Source: Saxidomus purpurata (lineage: Eukaryota > Mollusca > Bivalvia > Venerida > Veneridae). From it: 64,000 nt of DNA. The DNA is taken from positions 27,390,574 to 27,454,573 of the forward strand of contig JAFMSR010000015.1 of NCBI GenBank assembly GCA_022818135.1, read 5' to 3'. The notes beneath the pieces are model-generated. The model saw nothing but the letters and a program-made list of their open reading frames with translations, did not search any database and was not told the origin of the DNA. Below, piece after piece: positions 1 through 11,009 of the stretch (position 1 is the stretch's first letter; every line of letters begins with the position of its first letter). Both the position numbers and the translations under genes were made by a program.

Positions 1-2
1 GG

Positions 3-600
3 TTGTGGTGTATTGAGCATAATGTATGGATAACTTGTGCACATATAGCTGGTAAACAGAATGAAGCTGATGTCCCTTCGCGACAGTTTAGTGATAATAC
101 AGAATGGGAACTGCGTAATGACATATTTAATAAAATGTGTGAAACATGGCAAGAACCTAACATTGATTTATTCGCATCTAGATTAAATCACAAAGTAGAT
201 TTGTACTGTTCTTTCCAACCAGACCCAGGTGCAACATACATAAATGCATTCAGTATTGATTGGAGTGATTTTTGAATGTTCCTATCTTTTTCCTCCTTTC
301 AGTTTGATCTGCCGCTGCGTTTGCAAGATCCAAAAAGACAAAGCAAGTGCGATAATAATAGTACCACTATGGACAACTCAGTCATGGTTTCCAGTTCTGT
401 TAGGAATGTTAGTGGACAACCAAGAGTAATACCCAAGAGCAAGAGTCTTCTGACTCTCCCACACTTGGAACAGGAGCATCCACTTTGGAGGAAGATGAAT
501 CTAATAGCATGTCGTGTTTCAGGAATTCGTTCAGAAGCAGAGGCTTATCTAGCAAAGCAACCGCTATTCTTATTGCCTCATGGCGAAAATCCACGAGAAA
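3..600 (+). pseudogene. DIRS-like retrotransposon, C-terminal RT/RNase H region, frameshifted
   Basis: The reading frame enters from the left edge and encodes the end of a DIRS-type reverse transcriptase/RNase H polyprotein. The visible RNase H end motif has the pattern H-I-x-G-K-x-N-x-x-A-D-x-x-S-R (around residues 14-27), followed by the family-typical segment around W-x-E-P-x-I-D-L-F-A-S-R. The frame stops at 275. Matching sequence continues in the +1 frame over about 272-420 (LWTTQSWFPVLLGML) and then returns to the original frame from about 418 to 600, so there are two frame disruptions. The last part overlaps the recombinase frame starting near 485, which is usual for DIRS elements. The copy is therefore inactive. 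Family assignment rests on remembered motif patterns, without a database comparison. Confidence 0.8.
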
Positions 601-1630
601 AGAGTACAAATCCTATATCAGCAAGTGGCTCCTTTTCTGTAGTAAACACAAAGTTAGTGAGACATCTCCCTCTGTAAACAATGTCATTGAATATTTAACA
701 GAACTATATGAGAAGGGATTAGGTTATAGTGTGTTGAAAACAAAAAAACAAAAATAATATCAAACAGGGAATGCCACGTACCAAAAACGCAGCCTCCCCA
801 AAACGAACCCCACAGCACCCAGAAGTGCACACCATCAACACACACACACACACGCACACACACACACGACACACACAATCATGTACACGACAAGATCATC
901 ATTGTCAGCATTAGGTATTAGTCTGGAATCCTTTTCAGCTGGAACTCATCCATTAGTGGTTCGGTTTTTAAAAGGAGTGTTCAACATCAGACCACCAAAA
1001 GCGCGCTATTCAGAAGTTTGGGATGTTAATTTAGTACTTAATTATCTCAGGAAATTATCTCCTGTAAAACATCTTACATTAAAAGATCTTACTTTGAAAA
1101 TGGTAATGTTGATGGCTCTTACAAACGCAGTTCGTATTCATACTATTCATTTGTTGACAGTGAATTCACTAAGAAAGTTGAATTCTGAATTTGTTATTTA
1201 TGTTGATGGATTACTTAAGCAAAGTCGTCCCGGTGAACATGTTTCTTTTCTGCGTTTTAAAGCGTACCCGCCAGACAGGCGATTGTGTGTATATTTTGTT
1301 ATTAAAGAATATTTGAGACGTACTAAGCATCTAAGGAATGATGGGGAAAGCAACTTACTAATCAGTTACATTAATCCTCATAAACCTGTATCTAAGGATA
1401 CAGTAGCTAGATGGACTAAGACAGTAATGTTTCGTGCTGGAATTAATATAAATTTATATGGACCGCAGAGCGTACGAGCGGCATCTACTTCAAAAGCAAG
1501 AGAAAAAGGTGTACCTATTCAAGATATTATAAAAGCAGCTGGATGGTCAAACACAGGCACTTTTCATAAATATTACAGTAAGCCAGTAAAATCAAAGACT
1601 ACATTTGAAGCAGCTGTCCTGCAGATGTAA
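485..1630 (+). pseudogene. DIRS-like tyrosine recombinase, split by an insertion
   Basis: This is the recombinase (integrase) of the same DIRS-like element, which would insert the circular cDNA without making a target duplication. The N-terminal core-binding part lies at 485-740 (SSKATAILIASWRKSTRKEY and after). The catalytic part lies at about 889-1630. It has the first arginine in LTNAVRIHTIH, the second arginine in GPQSVRAAS, a tryptophan in GWSNTGTF and the presumptive nucleophile tyrosine in HKYYSK. The histidine of the usual H-x-x-R box is glutamine here. The two halves are separated by about 145 bp of foreign TG-retroposon, which introduces stops. With both the insertion and the H-to-Q change, activity is very unlikely. 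The gene belongs with the RT/RNase H region just upstream, which it overlaps. Confidence 0.85.
745..888 (-). mobile_element. TG-retroposon copy inserted in DIRS recombinase
   Basis: In + orientation it starts AAAACAAAAATAATATCAAA, continues through GGGAATGCCACGTACC and a CA-rich microsatellite, and ends near CACAATCATGTACAC. The first 50 bp recur at ten other places in the window, while the other side varies in length. Read on the minus strand this is a conserved 3' end with a T-rich tail and a variable 5' end, the pattern of a 5'-truncating retroposon. It interrupts the recombinase between codons that are adjacent in relatives. Confidence 0.7.
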
Positions 1631-1900
1631 ATGGTAGGAATATTTTGTTTTTAACACATGATGTCATTTGCAAGCATAGATAATTGATTGGATATCTGTG
1701 TGAAATCTTAAGGTAATACTACATTTAATATTTATTTTTTGGAAAAAGTCAGCAAATATCAATTTAAAGACTGATTGCGCATGCGCGAAGTTACATACTC
1801 ATTTTAGATCTCCTTTTATTTACAACTCATAGAATTCAAATTATACTTCAACTTACAGGTAAGTCTCGTCTAATTTTATAATTATGAACTTTGACTTAGC
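1631..1900 (+). other. Probable 3' terminal region of the DIRS-like element
   Basis: This is non-coding sequence directly after the recombinase stop. It holds the palindrome GCGCATGCGC near 1777-1786. The true element end cannot be fixed because the 5' half and its matching terminal repeat lie outside the window. Confidence 0.35.
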
Positions 1901-4478
1901 AAAAAATTCTGGTGTTTCTCAGGTCCGATATAAAATCTAAAACCAAGGTACACAACTTCTCATCTCAATAATCATTCGACTGAAGTTTTGTGACTCTAGG
2001 TCAATTAGTGAAGGAGCAGTTTGTGCCACAAGAATTTAGGGACCAACGTACATACGTATGGACGGACAAAGGCTAATCTATACCCCCTTCAAGTGGGGAC
2101 ATAAAAAGCAAAATATCTTACTTTTCCCTTCTTAGACGTCTAACGCTCTCCGTCTTGTAACCGTCTGACAATTTATAGCGTTTATGGCATGAAAAACACG
2201 CACTTCTCGTGCGTTGTAAATTTGCATATATCGACAATTACATTTACAGTGGCGTAGAAAGTAGCATATTTTGATAGTTCAATATATACGGAAAAATTGA
2301 GCAAATACTCTTCTTTCATTCATTTATTTTCCTGGATATTTATTGCTACAAATACAGTTTATGACTGAAAAAACAAAACGGACAATTGAAAACAAAGCAG
2401 CATGTAGATAAGTCAGTTATCATTCTCGGAAAAGGTCTGCATTGTGTTTATAGACCTGCTACGCTCGCTCGGTTCACAAATCCCCACGCAGGTCTATAAA
2501 CACCATGCAGACTCTTCCTCGGACAATAACTAATACTTACACGGTCTTAAAAATAAAAATTCGTAATCAATGATCGTCACGGGTAGTAATCTGCGATGTA
2601 ACTATCGGTAAATACATTCGGCAGAGTGTTTCATTAATGACTTACTGTATATCATTTACAGTTTTGAACACGGTAATATTTTATGTTCTGCTTTCTTAGC
2701 CGTTGAACAGTTATTTGGTGATTTTCAGTATATACGAGATGAATTGTTCAAGGTTTCGTAGCAAGCAGATGTTATCCGTGTTTAGAATTTTCTGAAATGA
2801 TAGACTATTTGGATGTCTATAGAAGCGGAGTAGTGTCACTATTCGTTTAGTAAATATTTCGTTTGACGTCATTTTCACATGACAGTGAGTGATTAGTCTT
2901 GCATAGGAGTTATACACGAGCTCGAATGAAGGACTACTCCGAATTAAAACTAATTAAATCTCCTGAAAACACAGGCGGGGTCTTGACAAGTGTCCTGACT
3001 CCAGCTTTTTAAACACTGCTCGACTTGTTTTTTGGAAGGAGGGAATTTCCCACTGCAACACTCAGCTGGGAATTAAATGCAGGCCTCCTACAACATGTTT
3101 GTAATGCAGTCTGTGGTTACGATGCGTTTTGTTTTTGTGTAAACATAAAACTCAAAAGGAATTGTTCATGGAGAAACTATTTAATTATGGAAACATAAAG
3201 TTATCTTTACACATATATGTTCGAAAACGTACTGGTAAATACACACAATAATTGCAAGTTGGTATATTGTTTTCAGTATCCTGTATGCATAAGTTTATGA
3301 TGAACACCTGATCACCGACAAGCCCACACAATAACAGGAGTGAATGACAAAGTCACAACCTAAGATACTCTGCAATGATACTGGACGGTTTCTGCGTCAG
3401 TGCATTTACTGTAACAGTTGTTTTCAACCGTTCCTTAGTTCTAATGGATTCATAATATTGAGCTGCTTGGGAAGAAACGGCTTATTTATTTTGCCATAAA
3501 TAAGTTCTGTTAAACGTAGGATCTGCTTCATCCATATTCATGAACTTACTCATATTGTAAAATACTAGATTCTGTTTCTTAAGCCCTAGCAAACTGTGAA
3601 TTGTACACTGTACACTTATTAAATTAACAAACTGCCTAATTAACTACATGTGAACAGTATCATTTGAAATAGAAGAAGACCAATAATGTAGACGTTTTAT
3701 GTGATATGCAATGCATGTTTAAGTATAAGTTTTGCGTTGTTTTGCGGTATGTCCGTAAGAGCTGGTATGAATCTTGAATAGACCTAAACAAAAAGTTACA
3801 GGAGATAATGTTTACTTAATGATTCATGCGGAAGTAAAAATTTTATAAATCCCTGTATAAAAAAAAAAAAAAAATATATGTTGACAGACAGAGCCATTCT
3901 TCAAACGAACTCCATGCAGAAAGTTAACAAAAGTCTACTTATGCTTTTACTACTTTCATCTGTGCTCATGTATAATTCACGTCTATATAGTATTATAATT
4001 ATATATTGGATCAAACAGAAAAATGCGGGAAACTTCCACGATGAATACGCCGATTCCTCCTTAGAGACATAACATGATTATGCAATATTTGTATTTAGAC
4101 AATTCTTTTTACTTCCGATACGATTGGATAGACATCCTTTGGGTATTTAAATTGTCTTTAATACAAAACCAGCTATAGACTGTGCAACTTGAATGGATTC
4201 CAAGCAGTATAGACATGTCAAAATTATTACAAATCTTTGCAACAAATATTGATTTAAGATATTGCCCTCCCTATACAAAACGTATTTTAATCAGCCTAGT
4301 GCGTGAAAAACTGAAAACCAAATATAACTGTTGCGTGCAGATTAAAATCAAATCACCACTAAAGTGTGAAAGCCAGATATATTATTTCCGTGGAGCATAG
4401 AATAAAATCAGTCAAGATGTTGGATGATATGAGGTATTTGGGGCCAGTATTAGAATGACCTGTTGTACAAAATAAAGC
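1901..4478. other. Gene-free stretch
   Basis: Apart from the hairpin at 2416-2530 and a short A run near 3859, no coding, RNA or repeat signal is recognised. Short ORFs here (for example 3878-4072 and 4182-4400) have no recognisable domain. Confidence 0.5.
2416..2530. repeat. Hairpin: inverted repeat of about 42 bp with a 30-bp loop
   Basis: The left arm runs from GTTATCATTCTCGGAAAAGG to TTTATAGACCTG. The right arm from CAGGTCTATAAACACC to CCTCGGACAATAAC is its near-perfect reverse complement. The loop carries CTACGCTCGCTCGGTTC. It could be a short foldback element or a structured RNA. Confidence 0.75.
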
Positions 4479-4861
4479 TTAAAGCTGCTCGCTCTCAGAT
4501 TTTAGTGAAAAGCTGCTCGCTCTCAGATTTTAGTGAAAAGCTGCTCGCTCTCAGATTTTAGTGAAAAAATAAAGTTTTTCAAACTGTATGTAAATAACGT
4601 ATCTTAGAACATATAATCATATAAAAAGGCCTTAGTATAAATTCCTGCCACGTATATCTCTAAATTAAAAAAAAATACGCTACGAAATTCAAAAGCGTTG
4701 CAGTGCCGTGTAACCGACATTTTCAATTGATTTCTGCTAATTTCTACCTTTACTTTTGCTTATAATTTGATTCAAGCCTTTAGTTTTATATTTATGTAAG
4801 ATTATGTCGATTTAAAAAAAAATATTTTTCAACGGTAACTGAGAGCGAGCAGCGTTTTAAA
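4479..4861 (+). mobile_element. MITE-1 copy with triplicated terminus
   Basis: Both ends carry the inverted repeat AGCTGCTCGCTCTCAG / CTGAGAGCGAGCAGCT. The left terminus (about 27 bp, AAAGCTGCTCGCTCTCAGAT plus TTTAGTGA) is repeated three times in tandem. The interior is shared with the copies at 14681, 24948 and 40636. It is non-coding. Most copies are flanked by TTAA or TTTAAA, which would suit a TTAA-targeting (piggyBac-type) source, but that link is an inference. Confidence 0.85.
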
Positions 4862-5071
4862 GCATCGACTATAGCCACATATCTTCCAAAGCATACAATA
4901 TTCAACTGCAGTCTTTTCTACTAGGCCGGATTCCCGATCTTATCCAATGAAATGTACTGTATGAATTGTATTTCATTGTACATGTAATTGTACCATCCAT
5001 AATAATCAATGGTTCTGTAACATAGCATTTACAATGGATCCCTAAGCATGTATTTATAGGTGTCAACGTAC

Positions 5072-5163
5072 AAATGTAACCCATGAGATCAAGACTAAAG
5101 AGTACTTATTTCTTATTAAATGTAACCCATGAGAGTAAGACTAAAACGTACTTATTTCTTATT
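5072..5163. repeat. 46-bp tandem duplication
   Basis: Two adjacent copies begin AAATGTAACCCATGAGA and end TACTTATTTCTTATT, with a few mismatches. Confidence 0.8.
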
Positions 5164-5201
5164 AAGTCATTAGAATAGTTTTTACTTTAAAAGGATATAA
5201 T

Positions 5202-5583
5202 TAAAAAGGTAATCCCTACATCTAGTAAATTATATTCTCGAAACATAGGTAATTATGTATTCAATTGACGTAAGATGACTAAATAAATACAATTTAAAAG
5301 AAGAACCTAAGGCGAATAATGTCTCATTTAAACACAATGAATCAATATAGAGGCTTTCTGTAATAAATCGTATCCACCAATTTATTGTACAACAACAACT
5401 ATACATAGATTATTGAATGGTTCACGGTACTGCAGCATATTTTAAAACCGCTGATTCTACAGATAATGACTGGCAATGCATATCTGAAACTTTTAAGATT
5501 AAGGCGTAATACTTGCAAATATTCTATTATTTATGTTTTGGAGGTTATTTAGTTTGACATCAGTAATAGGGTATGTTCCTTTA
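5202..5583 (+). mobile_element. MITE-2 copy
   Basis: It begins near AATCCCTACATCTAG, has internal marks TATTCTCGAAACATAG and TTCACGGTACTGCAG, and ends GACATCAGTAATAGGGTATG then TTCCTTTA. The same order of blocks recurs at 24301, 42506 and 49781, with partial copies at 13945 and 45184. It is non-coding with weak terminal inverted similarity (TAAAGG / CCTTTA). Confidence 0.75.
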
Positions 5584-5811
5584 CAGAAATTGCAAGAGGT
5601 ACATGTAGTTATGGTTATTTGATGTCATAATTCTACTCAATGTCTTCTATATGTGTATTCCATTTCATTCTCACTCAGTAATGTTTTAGACAACAAAAAC
5701 AAGCAAGAAATTTACTTCTTCTGTTCCTGTAACAACCATAATCTTTGTTTGACGAAAAACATAAAATAGTGTGCCAATCTTCATCTTCACTGATAATAAC
5801 ATAAACAGTAA

Positions 5812-5904
5812 AAAACAAAAATAATATCAAACAGGGAATGCCACGTACCAAAAACGCAGCCTCCCCAAAAAGAGCCCCCAAAACCCCAAAAAGGGCACAC
5901 CACC

Positions 5905-5954
<50 letters not shown>

Positions 5955-6003
5955 ACACACCCACACACACAATCATGTACGCACACACACATACACTACC
6001 AAC
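5812..6003 (-). mobile_element. TG-retroposon, longer copy
   Basis: It has the same conserved end as the copy at 745, then a C-rich block with AGAGCCCCCAAAACCCC, a (CA)n run of about 45 bp at 5908-5952, and the far end CAATCATGTACGCACAC to ATACACTACCAAC. It shows the full short form of the family. Confidence 0.7.
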
Positions 6004-6964
6004 TAGTGCTTCAAATGAATTCTCTTTACATCGACAACTATTTGAACCTACATGACTCTATTAGTTAAAATGTATTTATTTTTACCAAAACCAGCTAAAT
6101 CATTTACCTGTAGTGAAAGCGGTTACTAGTATTCAGTATGACATGTTTATCTCTTGCGTATCTTCACATTTAAAGTTACAAAACTTTTGAATAATAAAAA
6201 AAAATTATCATTAATTTAAGGACAAACGTCTTTCATCCAATTATTAAACGTTTTCTATTTCCTTAATAAAAAAACTTGATTCGTGAAATGATACTAGTGG
6301 GGATTTCGTGTAATCTGCAGGCGGGCCAAATGTATTATTTCTTATGTTTTCTGACAATTTTCCGATGATTTCTTTCTACAAATCTACTTACTGTCTGCAA
6401 TTTATCAATCATGCTATTGGTAAAGTACATATTCACTTCAGTTTGAGATTAGATAAATGTCTCTCTCTTCGTCCCACTGGCGAACGTCAGAACCGACTAC
6501 TAATGAATTATTCATAAGGATATGCGAGTGAATAGATCTCGTGTATGTGATATAACATTAATTTAGCTCTATTTTTGATATTATATGTATCAAGGACGTC
6601 CTTACATCTATATATATGTACTTTAAATAAAAGCACCGTAGAGGTTAGCGTTAAATAGGAGACATTTTGTCTGAGACGATCCTTTTATATGTACAGTAAT
6701 CATGTGTCTATATTTGTTTAGAACTGTTTAGATATTTAAAAGGAACTAAATCGTTTTTCTTAAACAGAGATTTTAGATGTGTTTATGCTATGATAGGAAA
6801 AACCACTAACGCATTTATATGTTTATTTATTTTTATAATAGAAATCTAGAAAAAAGGAAATGCCTGTTTGATCAGAAAACAAAACTCTTCTTTTCCGAGC
6901 AAAGGGTTCGCGTATAAATGTCCAATGATTACCATTTGTAATACTAAAGACGTCTTAAGTTACT
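6004..6964. other. Gene-free AT-rich stretch
   Basis: No coding, RNA or repeat signal is recognised beyond short A/T runs. Confidence 0.5.
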
Positions 6965-7660
6965 GGATTTGCGGTTGTGTACACAGGTATATGTCCAGTC
7001 TTTGTGCCCATATAAAAAAATAGAAAAAGAAAAACAATTAGAACCACTAGGCTAAGATCTAGTTATAATTCTTAAACGAAAAAAAAAAAAATTGAAATTT
7101 TTTTTTCTATATGAATATTGATATATTGAAAAGGTCTCTATGTTGACCGTAACGTTATCACTGCGGATGAACGACCACCGGATACTGGAGCAAAAGTGAG
7201 CACAGATAATTAGTTTTCGCGACTAACGTGTAACAACTGGGGTAAGTTAAAACCCGATTTTCACTCTAATGCATATCATATTGTGTCTTTTTGTGTGTTT
7301 TCAGATACTTTAATGACTGTCCAAGCCGAATGTATTCTCGTTGTGCAACATATATATGTTGAAATGTTGAAAATGTCCAAAACAAATAGTGTGCTCACTC
7401 GAAAAATTTCGACCGTTGGCAAAGTATGCCGTTTTATTTGATAAATCATTAACATATTAATAATCTGAATACGGCATATCATTTGCCTAGCGACAACATA
7501 TTAATGGTTAGAATTTCATCATTTAAGACGAAAGTATAGCGGAGATACGGTTCTCTAAACATTTTAATTACTGTACTGGGTATTAGTTAAAGGTGTACTG
7601 AGTATTGACGGAGTGAGCGAATCACTGTACTGAGTATTGCATCAAGAAATGAGTAAAAAA
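6965..7660. repeat. Left arm of a large inverted repeat
   Basis: Blocks here return as reverse complement at 9690-10985. Examples are TATGTCCAGTCTTTGTGCCC (with 10926-10945), GAACGACCACCGGATA (with about 10168-10185), GTGAGCACAGAT, ACGTTATCACTG and GTGTACTGAGTATTG (with about 9708-9723). Identity is moderate, so the duplication is not recent. No ORF is recognised. Confidence 0.8.
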
Positions 7661-7710
7661 TTAAAATATTTGAAACTGGAAATGCATTTATTTGTTATCA
7701 GTTGAAGGTA

Positions 7711-7760
7711 TAATAATAATAATAATAATAATAATAAAATCTTTATTTCATGAAGGTTAC
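7711..7760 (-). repeat. (TAA)n run with AATAAAG-like block: probable retroposon 3' tail
   Basis: A run of about ten TAA triplets is followed by AATCTTTATTTCATGAAGG. Read on the minus strand this is TGAAATAAAGATTTTATT followed by (ATT)n, which resembles the 3' tail of many non-LTR retroposons. The element body would be to the right. The family is not identified. Confidence 0.45.
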
Positions 7761-7796
7761 ATATCAGACATACAAGGATTTACATGTAAATCAAAA

Positions 7797-8195
7797 TACA
7801 TTTTATTTTCATATGGCCTTCGACAATGTAAAAGAAGAATTAAAATGCAACAACAATAACATACCGTTGATAGAGAAATATGAAACAAAATATGATTTAC
7901 TAGTTATACATTTTTACAATTTAACAATCATATTTTTCAAAAGTCTATTTTTTAGCAAAATTAGATATGACAAAAGTAAGACAAAAATTGTTAAAATTGT
8001 TGAAACTTTTTGATAAGACAGACACTCAAAAATTTAGACCAAAAGTTAGTGCAGAAATATATTTGTAGAAGTAAATTTTTAATTCAGAACAATTTTATTT
8101 CCATATGGCCTTCAACAATATAAAAGAAGAATTAAAATGCAACAACAACAACATACCGTCGATAAAGCATTATGAAACAAAACATGATTTGCTAG
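7797..8195 (+). repeat. Direct repeat of about 110 bp
   Basis: Sequence at 7797-7905 (TTTATTTTCATATGGCCTTC, then AAAGAAGAATTAAAATGCAA) recurs at about 8090-8195 with small changes. An 87-codon ORF at 7750-8013 covers the first copy but has no recognisable domain, so it is not called a gene. Confidence 0.7.
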
Positions 8196-8226
8196 TATGA
8201 ATTCAGGAAGTGTGATGTTTTGCACA

Positions 8227-8276
8227 AAAACAAAAATAATATCAAACAGGGAATGCCACGTACCAAAAACGCAGCC
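8227..8276 (-). mobile_element. TG-retroposon, truncated copy
   Basis: Only the conserved 50 bp end (AAAACAAAAATAATATC to AAAAACGCAGCC) is present. The rest is missing. Confidence 0.7.
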
Positions 8277-8593
8277 TTAAACGTTGATAATTTATACTAT
8301 AAAAGTGTATTATAAAGTGTTTTGTCTGGCGTTTTAAGTATTAGTCACACATTAGACACACATGTACAATTATATTTATATTTTTTAATTTTCACCAAAT
8401 AATCAACAATATCGCGTGTAAATGGATATGCTGTGCAGTACTGCACTAACCATTCAATGACTCGGAGTTGAAGTGACTTTGAAAGTTATCTACAACTACT
8501 AAACATTTATCTAAAATACGTATAAGTTGTAAGATAAAATGCAGTGTTTTTTCTAGTTAATGCAAAATAGCGGAACTCTCTGCCACAATTCCA

Positions 8594-8672
8594 CTGTGTG
8601 TGTGCGTGCGTGCGTGCGTGCGTGCGTGTGAGTGTGCGTGCTTGTGAGTGCGTGTGCTTGTGAGTGTGCGTG
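8594..8672. repeat. TG/TGCG microsatellite
   Basis: TGTGTG followed by a GTGC tetranucleotide run and GTGAGTGTGC-like units. Confidence 0.9.
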
Positions 8673-9119
8673 CTGTATAGTAACACAATAAAGAAACAAC
8701 ACTTATCATAAAAGCATTACTGCAACATTCGTTTTTATCGAAATGTTAATACCTATCAAAAATGAATTACACGATGCTGTGAAAAAATGGTCCGTTAATC
8801 CCTACTATTATCTAAACAATTACGTCAGATTTCCGATGATATGGACCATCCTTCCCCAAGACATCACACGCTTTGGCTTTGTTCGATGTATACAAGGGCA
8901 ATCAACGTTAAGATATACTAAGCAAGTTTAAACACTTGCTTGCCCGTGATGTGAATATTTAGTTTTCTGGGATGTGTAAATTCAAATTATTTTGTAGAAA
9001 TAGAATTGATTTTGGATATGCAAGATGTCATACTGTACCTTAAATTAGTTTGATCTAAAACACTTTAAAATGAATTTAAAAACTAGTATATCAACTAGCA
9101 TAGAATATTGCAAAAACAA

Positions 9120-9625
9120 GGTGTTTTCTATGAGTTTACCCACTGACCTAGTTTTGGACCACATATGACCCATATGCATACTCAATCTAGAGTTCACCAA
9201 GACTGTACATAATTCCGACTAAGGATCATGAAGATTCAATGAAAAATGAAACATCTATTGTATACACAAGGGTTTTCATTGATTTGATCCAGTGACCTAA
9301 TTTTTGACCCAACTTGACTCATATTAGTACTCGACCTAAAGTTCATAAAAGCAATCATACTAACCAAGTTCATGGAGATCGAATGAAAAATAAGACATTT
9401 ATTGCATACAAAAGTTTTGTCTACGATTTGATTCCAAGGTTTTGAAGCAAGATGACCCATATTCGAATCGACGTAGATTACATAAAGGCAGTCATTCTGA
9501 TCAAGTTTCCTGAAGCTTCAGTGAAAAATGCAGTCTCATTTGCATACACAAGGTAAAATGTGCACAGGCGACACGCAGACGACAGAAAGACATAAAGACG
9601 ACGGACACCATAAGATCACAATTAC
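9120..9625 (+). repeat. Non-coding tandem-array element, about three units of ~145 bp
   Basis: Each unit carries CAGTGACCTAATTTTTGACC-like, ATGACCCATAT-like, TTCATGGAGATCGAATGAAA-like and TGCATACACAAGG-like blocks. It ends in a segment with GACGACGGACACC. Non-coding elements with tandem units and a GACGGAC-type end are seen elsewhere in this window. The units are diverged. Confidence 0.65.
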
Positions 9626-9689
9626 CAACCTTGGGTACTTCGTGTTGTGTTGAGCTAATAAAACGCTTTAAAAAGCAGCAGAATATTTA

Positions 9690-10985
9690 TATAACTCATT
9701 TTTGATGCCCAATACTCAGTACACGTTACTATCAATACTCTGGTACACCAGAAATCAAAATAAAGAATACCCAGTATACTAACTTTAGTTATATATGTAT
9801 CAATATTTTGGCCCCGAAATAACGTTTGTGGACAAGATCTTGGACTCTTATGTCTGGTACTTGCCCAAATGAATTGCTCGATTCAGATTATTCAAATCTA
9901 AGCACATTTGCGAAATAAAACGGTAAACATTACCAACGGTCGAACTTTTCAAGTGAGCAGGCGATCTTGTTTTTGGTAATTTAACATATTAACCGACATC
10001 ATTTACAGCTCGGGTATACAATGGACTAAGCTAGTCATCGAAGTATCCAAAAATACAAAAAGAAACACAAGATAATGTGCATAAGATTATATATCGGATT
10101 TTAACTTACCCCAATTGTGAACGTTCCTCGCGAAAACTAATGATCTGTGCTCACTTTCGCCCCATTATCCGGTGGTCGTTCATCAGTGGTTATGGGGTTT
10201 TACTAGCACACGCTGTGGAACAAACAAAATACCCAGTGCAGTACCAATGCATGCTTTCTCGCTGCCGTTTTCACATTGGACATTCAGCATTTTGTAAACA
10301 ATCTTAATATGCATAGTCTACAGCTTTGAAGAACTTGCATTTGAAGTCAAATACGCCAATTTTCTAGACACAGGTAAAATATCGTCCGCAAGCGGCCATT
10401 TTGTTGAAAACGAAAGTAGAAAAAACAAAATTGGCATGTTTGATTTCAAATTTAAGTTCTTCAAAGCTGTAAGTGACAATGAAATGTTTCTAGTTCAACA
10501 CATTATTGTGTTAGAATCGAAATAATAAATGCCTCCCCGTATTTGAAGTCAAACACGCCAATTTTGTTTTTTCTACTTTCGTTTTAAATAAAATGGCCGC
10601 TTGTGGACGATGTTTTATGAGTGTCTAAAAATTGGCGTGTTTGACTTCAAATGTAAATTCTTCAAAGCTGTAGACTATGCAGACTAAGATTGTTTACAAA
10701 ATGCTAAATGTCCGATGTGAAAACGGCAGCGAAAAAGCGTGCATTGGTACTGCACTGGGTATTTAGTTTGTTCCACAGCGTGTGCTAGTAAACCCCCATG
10801 ATAGCGTTACGGGCAACATAGAGACCTTTTCAATATATCAATATACATATAGAAAAAAAAATTCAAGTTTTTTTTTCGTTTAAGAATTAAAATTAGTGGT
10901 TCTTATTGGGTTTGTTTTGTTTTTTATGGGCACCAAGACTGGACATACACCTGTGGTTGTGTAGGCATAATATTCGTCGTGTTTC
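9690..10985. repeat. Right arm of the large inverted repeat
   Basis: This is the reverse-complement partner of 6965-7660. The arm is interrupted at 10191-10804 by a foldback element, and the match resumes on both sides of that insert: about 9860-10190 pairs with 7150-7490, and 10805-10985 pairs with 6965-7150. The spacer between the arms (7661-9689) holds unrelated repeats. Confidence 0.8.
10191..10804. mobile_element. Foldback element (610 bp, two arms of ~230-290 bp)
   Basis: The left arm begins near TTTTACTAGCACACGCTGTG and includes ATTTTGTAAACAATCTTA and CAAGCGGCCATTTTGTTG. The right arm is its reverse complement and ends CACAGCGTGTGCTAGTAAAC. The centre near 10480-10540 is unique. The host sequence reads across the insert when compared with the left arm of the large inverted repeat, which marks this as an insertion. 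It is non-coding. Confidence 0.8.
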
Positions 10986-11009
10986 TATTGAGCTGGTAAA
11001 AATTGGCCA

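Noticed and set aside
5675..6068. Cysteine/valine-rich and threonine/histidine-rich ORFs
   Set aside because: They come from the CA/TG microsatellite of a retroposon copy. The same happens at 684-878 and 21410-21984.
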